From RGIG5612 sp963589005 (GTDB taxonomy: Bacteria; Bacillota; Clostridia; Lachnospirales; Lachnospiraceae), in contig CAVAJR010000032.1 of NCBI GenBank assembly GCA_963589005.1, forward strand, positions 1-26,722: a DNA stretch of 26,722 bases. The letters run 5' to 3'. Both the position numbers and the translations under genes were made by a program. The notes below the pieces were generated by a model that had not been told where the DNA came from, did not search any database, and saw only the letters and a list, made by a program, of their open reading frames with translations. Positions 1-7,367 of the stretch are shown piece by piece (positions within the stretch are counted from its first letter, which is position 1; the number at the start of each line of letters is the position of its first letter).

Positions 1-92
1 AATAAAGACCAAACTAGTCTCTTTCGCATCTGTTTGTCAGCACTTTCAGATGCAGATTGAGTTAATACACAGAAAATGCTAACATATGTGGC

Positions 93-758
93 ATGGAAGA
101 GATAAAAGTAATTTTAAATCATGCTCAGGCAGAAATAACAGAAAAGAAATCCAGATTTATTGCAAATGTCTATGAAATTCATTCAGAGTCTCAAGCCTGC
201 GAATACCTGGAAGCGATCAGGAAGAAACATTATGACGCGCGTCATAATTGCTATGCTTATGTATTGGGAAAATCAAACGAAACACAGAGATTTTCTGACG
301 ATAAGGAGCCTCAGGGCACTGCAGGAAAACCCATTTTAGAAGTTATTAAAAACCAAGGCTATCATAATACTTTGATTATCGTAACTAGGTATTTTGGAGG
401 GATCCTGTTAGGAACAGGAGGACTTCTGAGGGCGTATACCGCAGCAGCTCAGGAAGGAATTCGCCAGGCTGAAACTGATGGTTCCTCATCTGTTATATAC
501 ACGGGAAACAGGATTAGTATCTGTGGTGACTATAATCTGTCCGGCAAGCTCCAGTATATAATAAGTCAAATGAACATTCCCCTTGAGGATATCACATATG
601 ATACCAATGTCACATATAAGCTTGCTGTCGAGACAAGCTTAAAAGATATGCTGATCAAAAAAATAACGGAAGCTACCAATGCAGCCTCCGTTATATCCAT
701 TGATGAACCGATATCATTTGCCATATCTGGCAATCGTCCGGTTCTGTATGATCTTTAA
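93..758 (+). CDS. yigZ: YigZ/IMPACT family protein
   Basis: This 221-residue protein matches the usual YigZ length. The IMPACT-family core is clear: KDDEPQG-like 'SDDKEPQGTAGKPILEVI' (about residues 69-86) followed by the signature 'VTRYFGGILLGTGGLLRAY'. The C-terminal ~70 residues fit the small ferredoxin-like domain of YigZ. In eukaryotes IMPACT regulates the Gcn2 kinase; the bacterial role is not settled, so no reaction is claimed. The ATG at 93 is the first in-frame start after an in-frame TAA at 63-65, but no good Shine-Dalgarno precedes it, so expression may be weak or the start unusual. It converges on the TPR gene, leaving only 26 bp between the stop codons. Confidence 0.9.
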   Translation: MEEIKVILNHAQAEITEKKSRFIANVYEIHSESQACEYLEAIRKKHYDARHNCYAYVLGKSNETQRFSDDKEPQGTAGKPILEVIKNQGYHNTLIIVTRYFGGILLGTGGLLRAYTAAAQEGIRQAETDGSSSVIYTGNRISICGDYNLSGKLQYIISQMNIPLEDITYDTNVTYKLAVETSLKDMLIKKITEATNAASVISIDEPISFAISGNRPVLYDL

Positions 759-784
759 TTTATCCTGCCGGAATAAGGACTTGT

Positions 785-2263
785 TCAGCTTACCTGTTCT
801 AACAGATAGTAACACTCATTTATGTGGTCACCTTCAGGATATGTATCTATATATTCCTGGAAATATTTCTGGGCATTGGCATTATCATCCATATTGTAGT
901 AACACAATGCCATATAATACAATGCCTCTCCGGTAGTATTAGATACCTTATATACCTTCGTAAACTGCTCCAGTGCGCCCTCGAAGTCATTACTTTCAAA
1001 CTTGGTCGTGCCATCCTCAAACCAGTTGCTTGTCGCCTGCTCCGGCGCATCACTCATACTGTCGTATGTGGCCTTATCTTCATCATTAAACGAATCAGCA
1101 TCTTCTATCTGAAGCAGGTAATCTGCGCATTTTTCCATGTCGCCGTTCTGATAAGCATCATATGCCTGTGATAAGAGCTTCTGATCAGCTGTCTGTGTGG
1201 TATTGCTTTCAGCATTGTTACCATTATCTGCAGATGTATCGGATTTTTCTACCTCTGCTGCTGATTTTCCGCTGTTATTTACCTGAACTGCCAACTGCTC
1301 CTTTTCTTTCGTAAGTTCTGCTATCTGAGATTCAAGCTCTGTCTGCACTTTAACCGCCTCAGTCCTTACAGAATTAGTTTTGGCAGGTACTACAATGAAG
1401 AATATCAATGCCGCACCAACCAAAAATCCGGCAAGTATCTGAATAACTGCTACAGTCGTAGGATTATACTCCTTGTATGACGACTTCGGTATTATGACAT
1501 CATCCCCGGAAAGAGGCGAATGCTGGTCATTTTCCACGCTTTCCTGCTGCCTCTTGCTTTTCAATTCACCGGAGGTTAAGTCCTTCTCTTCATCCTTGAT
1601 CTGGCTATTTACAAATGTTGAATATGCGATCGTTGTAGGATTGCCTGCATCAAATAATTGAACACGATTGAGAATCTTTCTAGCCGCTGCATATTTTTTC
1701 TTTCTCATCTTGAGCCGATTGAGGATCTTTCTAGCCGCTGCATATTTTTTCTTTCTCATCTTGAGCAATGCAGCTAATTGAAATGCACTCACCATATGAC
1801 ATGTATTATCATTCAGCAGTTTCTTCAGCTGAATTTCAGCAAGATCATAACTTCCCTGCTCTACATATCCTATAGCCTTGTTATATTTTGATATATTGGC
1901 ATTAATCGCATCAAAATAAGCCTTATCCTCCTGGATCTGGTTTAAAAAGGAATTGGCCAGATTATTATCAGCCTGGATATTTTTGCTTATGACCCAATGA
2001 GCAAAACCCAAAGCATACTCACCGGTTTCGAAATAAGCCAATCCCAGCAGATTATGAGCATTAATATTGCCCTTATAGAGCTTAAGGCTTATCCTAAGGT
2101 GTTCTATAGCTTTGCTCAGATTACGATCCCTTGCATATTCGAGTGCACTGTTATAGAAATCGTTGGATTTTAAAACGATTTCTCTGTAAACAGTTACGTC
2201 TGCTCCGCAAGTGCTGCAATATTCGCCATCATACAGAAAGCTTCCGCATTTATAACACTTCAT
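785..2263 (-). CDS. Zinc-ribbon, TPR-repeat, single-pass membrane protein
   Basis: The 492-residue product begins with a four-cysteine zinc ribbon (C3, C6, C16, C19). TPR-like helices follow (about 30-220), then one hydrophobic segment (about 271-293), a coiled coil (about 300-330), an Asn/Asp/Ser-rich linker, and C-terminal TPRs (about 410-490) containing the typical 'GEALYYMALCYYNM' helix. With no signal peptide, the N-terminal half is probably cytoplasmic and the C-terminal TPRs outside. A role as a scaffold is inference; no enzyme motif is seen. The ATG lies 2 bp after the TAG of the upstream 49-residue ORF, with AAGGG inside that ORF, so translation is probably coupled. An internal 17-residue direct duplication (167-183 and 184-200) lengthens one helical repeat. 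Similar zinc-ribbon/TPR proteins are common in Lachnospiraceae and generally uncharacterised. Confidence 0.8.
   Translation of the reverse strand: MKCYKCGSFLYDGEYCSTCGADVTVYREIVLKSNDFYNSALEYARDRNLSKAIEHLRISLKLYKGNINAHNLLGLAYFETGEYALGFAHWVISKNIQADNNLANSFLNQIQEDKAYFDAINANISKYNKAIGYVEQGSYDLAEIQLKKLLNDNTCHMVSAFQLAALLKMRKKKYAAARKILNRLKMRKKKYAAARKILNRVQLFDAGNPTTIAYSTFVNSQIKDEEKDLTSGELKSKRQQESVENDQHSPLSGDDVIIPKSSYKEYNPTTVAVIQILAGFLVGAALIFFIVVPAKTNSVRTEAVKVQTELESQIAELTKEKEQLAVQVNNSGKSAAEVEKSDTSADNGNNAESNTTQTADQKLLSQAYDAYQNGDMEKCADYLLQIEDADSFNDEDKATYDSMSDAPEQATSNWFEDGTTKFESNDFEGALEQFTKVYKVSNTTGEALYYMALCYYNMDDNANAQKYFQEYIDTYPEGDHINECYYLLEQVS
1665..1766 (-). repeat. 51-bp in-frame tandem duplication
   Basis: Two abutting 51-bp copies (1665-1715 and 1716-1766) differ at a single base (1673 versus 1724). 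Each encodes the same 17 residues, LKMRKKKYAAARKILNR, in the TPR region of the surrounding gene. One mismatch implies a recent event. Because 51 is a multiple of three, the frame is kept. Confidence 0.95.
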
Positions 2264-2265
2264 CC

Positions 2266-2415
2266 CTATTTGCCCTTCTTAGCTGTTTTATTCATGATCT
2301 CCAGCATAATGTCAGTTATGTCTTCGATTGAATTCTCTTTTTTAACAGCCTGTTCTACTTCATTTATCTCTAAGCTAGGATGGAATTGCTTTATAGCTTC
2401 ATCAAAATTAATCAT
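2266..2415 (-). CDS. Small 49-residue protein, unknown function
   Basis: This short ORF encodes 49 residues starting MINFDEAIKQFHPSLE and ending MNKTAKKGK. It has a GAGG ribosome site about 5 bases before its ATG (ATGAGGTTGAC-ATG), and its TAG stop is 2 bp before the ATG of the zinc-ribbon/TPR gene. The product is charged and largely helical by composition (many E/K with I/L/M spacing), with a Lys-rich C-terminus and no membrane segment or cysteine. The ribosome site and the exact junction with the next gene argue that it is a real, coupled gene. I do not recognise the family. An alternative is a leader ORF that sets translation of the downstream gene. Confidence 0.65.
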   Translation of the reverse strand: MINFDEAIKQFHPSLEINEVEQAVKKENSIEDITDIMLEIMNKTAKKGK

Positions 2416-2450
2416 GTCAACCTCATTTACATCTCATTTAAAAACCATCA

Positions 2451-2560
2451 CCTACCCGCTCCCGCGCCGTGAACCTCGGCGTGCAGCCCCTGCTCGAAAA
2501 CGCCTTCGCTGATTGTTTTCTCGCAGGGGTCTGCGCCGTCCCGGCGCGAAAACCGCTGAC
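2451..2560. repeat. GC-rich multi-hairpin intergenic element
   Basis: Hand count gives 74 G/C in 110 bases (67%), far above the flanking genes. Three adjacent inverted repeats are visible: CGCCG/CGGCG (2465-2469 with 2477-2481); a long imperfect stem with arms 2483-2501 and 2515-2534 (about 17 of 20 positions pair); and GCGCC/GGCGC (2533-2537 with 2543-2547). The element lies between the valS stop and the 49-residue gene, so it is transcribed as part of the operon. It resembles a REP/MITE-type palindromic intergenic repeat. No uridine run follows on the minus strand, so it is not an ordinary terminator. RNA processing or stabilisation is possible. Confidence 0.6.
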
Positions 2561-2584
2561 TTTCATCCAATGTAATATATCTTA

Positions 2585-5242
2585 TTATTTCTTAAGCTTA
2601 AGCAGCTGTCCTTCCACCTGCTCCATCATCTTAAGATACTTATCCTTTTTGTCTTTTTCCTCCTGAACCTTCTCTGCAGGTGCCTTAGAAAGGAATTTTT
2701 CATTAGATAACATGCCGTCTACACGCTTTAATTCGCCTTGAAGTCTTATCTTTTCATTTTCAAGGCGCTCTATTTCTTTATCTATATCGACAAGCTCTTC
2801 CAACGGGATGTATATCGTAGCATCTGCAAGCTGAACTGACAAGGCATCTTCTGAAATTCCTTCCGGATTTTTTTGAACTGTTACATCGCTGGCTTTTGCA
2901 AGGGATGTGAAGAATACTTTACCATTTTCAAATACATCTCGTATTGCATCTGATTCTGAAACTACAAATACTCTTGCCTTTCTGGAAATAGGCACATTCA
3001 TATTGGTACGAACAGTTCTGATTCCTCTTACAGCTTCTTTTATAAGCTCAGTTGCATTTTCTTCTTTATCATAATTCTTATCCTCGCTGTACTCCGGCCA
3101 TGCAGAGATCATAATAGATTCCTCCGGATAAATATCGCTGGCCAGAGGCTGGATAGTCGTATATATCTCCTCTGTAACAAATGGCATGTATGGATGAAGC
3201 AGCTTGAGAGCTGTCATAAGTACAGTCTGCAGTGTATACAATGCGGCCGCCTTGCTCTTCTCGTCATCGCCATACAGACGCGGCTTAACCATCTCGATAT
3301 ACCAATCGCAGAATTCTTCCCAGATAAATTCATATAACTTATCTGCTGCCATACCGATCTCGTACTTATCCATGTTTTCTGTAACAACCTTAGACAGTTT
3401 GTTAGCCTTAGACAATATCCACTTATCGGCATCCTCAAGTGATTCAGCTGACAGGCTGCCAACTCCCTGTTCCGGCATGTTCATAAGGATAAAACGTGAT
3501 GCATTCCAGATCTTATTGGCAAAATTTCTGTTAGCTTCAACTCTCTCCCAGTAAAATCTCATGTCATTGCCAGGAGCATTGCCTGTTACCAGAGTGAATC
3601 TAAGTGCATCTGCGCCGTATTTGTCTATTACTTCCAGAGGATCGATTCCGTTTCCAAGGGATTTGCTCATCTTGCGTCCCTGGTCATCTCTTACAAGTCC
3701 GGTAAATAATACTGCATCAAATGGCTTCTGTCCCATCTGCTCATATCCTGAGAATATCATTCTGATAACCCAGAAGAAGATAATATCATATCCTGTAATC
3801 AGCAGATTTGTCGGATAAAAATGTCTTAATTCCGGTGTATCCTTAGGCCAGCCCAGTGTACTGAATGGCCATAAGGCTGATGAAAACCATGTATCAAGGC
3901 AGTCTTCATCCTGATTCAGATGTACGCATCCGCACTTAGGACAGCTGTCCGGTTTTTGTTTTGCAACAACCATCTCGCCGCACTCATTGCAATAGTATGC
4001 AGGGATTCTGTGACCCCACCACAGCTGTCTGGATATACACCAATCCCTGATATTATCTGTCCAGTTGTGATAGAGCTTGCTCATTCTGGCAGGGATGAGC
4101 TTAACCTCGCCTTCGTCAACGGCCTTTATAGCGGGCTTAATGAGTTCGTCCATCTTGACAAACCACTGCTGCTTGATCATAGGCTCTATAATGGTACCGC
4201 ATCTGTCATGATGACCTACGCTGTGTTCATATTCCTTTACTTTAACTAAAAGGCCAAGTTCCTTAAGATCTTCTACTATCTGTTTTCTGCATTCTGCAGT
4301 CGTAAGGCCCTCATATTTGCCGCCATTTTCATTAATATATCCATCATCTGTAAATACACAGATTTCTTCCAGATTGTATCGTCTTCCTAATTCAAAATCG
4401 TTAGGATCGTGGGCCGGTGTAACCTTCATAGCACCGGTACCAACCTCAAGGTCAATATATGTATCTGCAATGATCGGCAGTTCTCTGTTAACGATCGGAA
4501 GAATTGCAGTCTTGCCGATCAGATCCTTATATCTGTCATCATCAGGATGAACAACTACAGCTGTATCACCCAACATAGTCTCAGGACGCGTTGTAGCAAT
4601 CTCTATAAACCTATCCTCGCCCTTGATAGGATAATTGATATGCCAGAATGCACCTTGCGCATCCTTATGTTCTACCTCTGCATCCGATACAGTCGTCTGG
4701 CATTTAGGACACCAATTTATGATTTTGGTTCCCTTGTATATAAGACCCTTGTCATACATCTTAACGAATACATCAAGAACAGCATCTGACAGGCCTTCGT
4801 CCATTGTGAATCTCTCTCTGTCCCAGTCAGCAGAACAGCCCAATTTCTTCAGCTGATTTACAATCCTTCCGCCATACTCTTCCTTCCACTGCCATGCTCG
4901 TTCAAGGAATTTCTCTCTGCCCAGGTCGTGCTTATCAATGCCTTCCTTTTTAAGAGCCTCAATTATCTTAACCTCTGTTGCAATTGATGCATGATCACAG
5001 CCCGGCTGCCATAATGCATCATAGCCTTGCATTCTCTTCTGTCTTATTACTATATCCTGCAGCGTATTATTAAGGGCATGACCCATATGGAGCTGACCTG
5101 TAATATTCGGAGGCGGCATTACTATTGTAAATGGTTTCTTTGACTCATCACAAGCTGCGTGAAAATATTTCTGTTTGATCCAGTTGTCATAAATTGACTG
5201 TTCAATCTCCTTCGGATTGTATGTCTTGGCTAATTCTTTCAT
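2585..5242 (-). CDS. valS: Valyl-tRNA synthetase
   Basis: This class I synthetase charges tRNA-Val in the cytoplasm; 885 residues is the normal bacterial length. The HIGH motif appears as 'HMGH' (52-55) after PPPNITGQL. The editing (CP1) domain carries 'TTRPETMLGD' (about 217-226). A zinc knuckle uses C418, C421, C434 and C437. KMSKS is at 524-528, followed by the anticodon-binding helical domain. The last ~70 residues form the coiled-coil arm typical of ValRS. The ATG at 5242 has an AGGAG/AAGGA ribosome site. It lies only 34 bp after the TPR-like gene, and no T-box leader fits in that space, so it seems to depend on operon transcription. This differs from the common T-box control of valS in Firmicutes. 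Confidence 0.98.
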   Translation of the reverse strand: MKELAKTYNPKEIEQSIYDNWIKQKYFHAACDESKKPFTIVMPPPNITGQLHMGHALNNTLQDIVIRQKRMQGYDALWQPGCDHASIATEVKIIEALKKEGIDKHDLGREKFLERAWQWKEEYGGRIVNQLKKLGCSADWDRERFTMDEGLSDAVLDVFVKMYDKGLIYKGTKIINWCPKCQTTVSDAEVEHKDAQGAFWHINYPIKGEDRFIEIATTRPETMLGDTAVVVHPDDDRYKDLIGKTAILPIVNRELPIIADTYIDLEVGTGAMKVTPAHDPNDFELGRRYNLEEICVFTDDGYINENGGKYEGLTTAECRKQIVEDLKELGLLVKVKEYEHSVGHHDRCGTIIEPMIKQQWFVKMDELIKPAIKAVDEGEVKLIPARMSKLYHNWTDNIRDWCISRQLWWGHRIPAYYCNECGEMVVAKQKPDSCPKCGCVHLNQDEDCLDTWFSSALWPFSTLGWPKDTPELRHFYPTNLLITGYDIIFFWVIRMIFSGYEQMGQKPFDAVLFTGLVRDDQGRKMSKSLGNGIDPLEVIDKYGADALRFTLVTGNAPGNDMRFYWERVEANRNFANKIWNASRFILMNMPEQGVGSLSAESLEDADKWILSKANKLSKVVTENMDKYEIGMAADKLYEFIWEEFCDWYIEMVKPRLYGDDEKSKAAALYTLQTVLMTALKLLHPYMPFVTEEIYTTIQPLASDIYPEESIMISAWPEYSEDKNYDKEENATELIKEAVRGIRTVRTNMNVPISRKARVFVVSESDAIRDVFENGKVFFTSLAKASDVTVQKNPEGISEDALSVQLADATIYIPLEELVDIDKEIERLENEKIRLQGELKRVDGMLSNEKFLSKAPAEKVQEEKDKKDKYLKMMEQVEGQLLKLKK

Positions 5243-5276
5243 CTATCCTTACTCCTGTATATAAATTGTGTCTCGT

Positions 5277-6074
5277 TTATTTCAGCATATTATAATAATC
5301 CGATTTCCACTGCTGCACAAGCTGCAGCTGCATATCCGGCGAATCAAGCGACTGCATAAATAGCTGCATGTCCTCTGAAATCTCTATTTCATGCTGCAGA
5401 GATTGTATTCTCTTACGCATAGAATCAAGGGTATCATCACTTATCTTGAATTTCACGATCGATTCCAGCAGAGCTTCGTCGTCATGGGAAATTATGCTCA
5501 TATATATGCATGCCTTATAATATGTAGGCTCCGGCGACAGTTCATATGCATAAGCAAAATATGCCACTGCGCTTTTCTGCATAAACATCCTGGCATATGC
5601 CTTACCCGCTGTATACGCTGCTCTGGCATAAAACCCGTCACCCAGCTTCTCTTTATTCATATTTTCCAGAATATCCGTACAGCACCTTATGGCAGAATTG
5701 TAATTTCCTGCACGATAGAAGGCCTCTGCCTGAATCATCATTCTTTCGGCCTCGCCCAGATCATCAATGCCTGAAACGATATTCGATATAGCAGCCAGTT
5801 CCCTGCTGTTATAATAAAATGATGCATTCAATATATATTTTATAAATTCCTCTGCATTTGCTCCTTCAGCAGCCATATTCCTAAGATCCTGTGCCATGTA
5901 TGTCTGCCCCAGTTCCTGCTCAATATAGGCAAATAAGTCCTCGCAGAAGAACTCCTTATAAACCATTTGTATGTAATTGAATATAAAAAAATTGAGCTCT
6001 TCAAGCGAATAAATATATTTTTTCAGCGGCTCAATCCAATATCCATTTGCAGATTGTCTTGTTGCTGTAAGCAT
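5277..6074 (-). CDS. TPR-like helical-repeat protein, unknown function
   Basis: The 265-residue protein is all-helical by composition. The N-terminal ~60 residues contain 'GYWIEPLKKYIYSLEELNFF', which I recall from uncharacterised Lachnospiraceae proteins. Residues about 110-200 form two to three TPR-like helical pairs ('AEAFYRAGNYNSAIRCCTDIL', then 'AYTAGKAYARMFMQKSAVAYF'). A Gln/Met-rich C-terminal helix of about 50 residues follows. There is no signal peptide or membrane segment, so it is probably cytoplasmic. Its ATG is 3 bp after the stop of the Hsp70-like gene, with a GGAAGGA ribosome site inside that gene's end, so the two are probably translated together. TPR proteins often act as Hsp70 co-factors, which makes a physical link to the neighbour attractive but unproven. 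Confidence 0.8.
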   Translation of the reverse strand: MLTATRQSANGYWIEPLKKYIYSLEELNFFIFNYIQMVYKEFFCEDLFAYIEQELGQTYMAQDLRNMAAEGANAEEFIKYILNASFYYNSRELAAISNIVSGIDDLGEAERMMIQAEAFYRAGNYNSAIRCCTDILENMNKEKLGDGFYARAAYTAGKAYARMFMQKSAVAYFAYAYELSPEPTYYKACIYMSIISHDDEALLESIVKFKISDDTLDSMRKRIQSLQHEIEISEDMQLFMQSLDSPDMQLQLVQQWKSDYYNMLK

Positions 6075-6077
6075 ATG

Positions 6078-7352
6078 TTAAAACTTTCCTTCCAGGTTAA
6101 CCACTTTGAATGCAGTCATTCCTCCGTCACGGTAAAAATCGCCAAATCCCTTATCCGTAACGGTAATAGTACAATTATTCTCGTTATTATATTCAACATC
6201 TACCTGTACTCTGGTTGCCTTGATCGGTCTCTTCGGAAATGCTGACAGATCTATTTCCACCAATCGAATGCTTTGATCAAGTATCGAGGTCATTTTAAAT
6301 ACCAGACTCGTTTCATTTTCCAGTATAAAATCCCCGCTGTATCCGGCATCGTACCAATTTACTGCCGCAGGTGACAGCACAACATCCTCTACCCGGCCAT
6401 TTTCTCGTGCTTGTATCGAGATATCATTCTTCGTCATTCCGGGGCAGATAAGCGTATAATATGTCTGCGGATTTTCTGTATGCATGTATCCTGCATAGCA
6501 TGCACCCTTAACATATATATTATTGCCTCTGAAGGCTTTGACACTGCTTGAAATAGCACTGAGCGTAATCTCAAACCATGGATTTTCGAATCCTTCCCCT
6601 GTAAAATATACATTTGCAAATTCACCGGAAGAAGTAAGATTTCTGTATATATCTGCAAGGTTTCTGTCCATGCTCTCACTAAGGGTATCGCTGGACAGTC
6701 TTGCGGTCGAGAAATCTGATGAAAGATCATACTCCTGAACACATACCAGCGGCTGCTCCGCTCCGGCAATTATGCTAAGCTGCCTGATCCAAAATCCCTC
6801 CTCGCAGAAATCAAATAACAATGCTCCATTCTGCCATGATTCATCTGATTCATGGATCGCATAACGTCCGAAGCCCTCTGATAAATTTATGAGCCTGAAC
6901 TGCGACGGTGCAATGTTCAGCATTTCGAAGATCTCTTCAAAACAGATCCTGGTGGCGTAATCTGTATTTCTCATCGCAACAGTAATGCTTTTTATAACCA
7001 TCATCGATGTTCTGATCTGGATAAACTGCAGCATTTTTTCAAAAAAAACTGCCAAAAGCCTCTTGTATGAATATTCCTTTCCGTTGATAAAAGCACTTGT
7101 CCCTATCCTTATATTGCGCATAAATTCACTAAAGAGCATAGCGTCCGGCTTAGATGACATCTGCACAGCTTCATTTCCGATGGTCCATTCACCAGCTTCG
7201 GTGTCATAGCACAGCACTGAAGGCATCTGATAGCGTACCGTATCAGACCCCATCAATATGGATTCAGGTCCTCCATGCCTTTCGCTGTAATAGCATGCCT
7301 GGCAAAACCTGTCCGAATATTCTATACTTATTACCAATCCTCTTTTAACCAT
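6078..7352 (-). CDS. Degenerate Hsp70-like protein (probably DUF5716)
   Basis: Read against DnaK, this 424-residue protein keeps the order of Hsp70 landmarks. There is a phosphate-1 strand 'GLVISIEYS' (5-13), where Hsp70 has GIDLGTT; then 'MPSVLCYD...WTIGNEAV' (43-63, matching TPSVVAF...VG..A). 'ITVAMRNTDYATR' (123-135) matches the ITVPAYFND segment, and 'LINLSEGFGRYAI' (154-166) matches INEPTAAALAYG. 'LLFDFCEEGF' (178-187) replaces FDLGGGTFD. 'VYFTGEGFENP' (248-258) and 'VKGACYAGYM' (281-290) match VGG.TR.P and the A.GAA..G helix. Residues about 310-405 resemble the substrate-binding beta domain, ending 'TITVTDKGFG' like VSAKDKGTG. No alpha-helical lid follows. The phosphate loops have lost their glycines and the first acidic residue, so ATPase activity is doubtful. 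The DUF5716 label is from memory. It is packed between the solenoid and TPR genes (gaps of 15 and 3 bp). Confidence 0.7.
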   Translation of the reverse strand: MVKRGLVISIEYSDRFCQACYYSERHGGPESILMGSDTVRYQMPSVLCYDTEAGEWTIGNEAVQMSSKPDAMLFSEFMRNIRIGTSAFINGKEYSYKRLLAVFFEKMLQFIQIRTSMMVIKSITVAMRNTDYATRICFEEIFEMLNIAPSQFRLINLSEGFGRYAIHESDESWQNGALLFDFCEEGFWIRQLSIIAGAEQPLVCVQEYDLSSDFSTARLSSDTLSESMDRNLADIYRNLTSSGEFANVYFTGEGFENPWFEITLSAISSSVKAFRGNNIYVKGACYAGYMHTENPQTYYTLICPGMTKNDISIQARENGRVEDVVLSPAAVNWYDAGYSGDFILENETSLVFKMTSILDQSIRLVEIDLSAFPKRPIKATRVQVDVEYNNENNCTITVTDKGFGDFYRDGGMTAFKVVNLEGKF

Positions 7353-7367
7353 CAGATCATCCTGTAT

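Noticed and set aside
26..53. Inverted repeat GCATCTG...CAGATGC upstream of yigZ
   Set aside because: The stem is 7 bp with a 14-base loop and no T-run, too weak to call a terminator or riboswitch.
2469..2666. A plus-strand open frame of 65 codons across the GC-rich element and the valS 3' end
   Set aside because: It has no ribosome site, runs antisense into valS, and its composition simply reflects the palindromic element.
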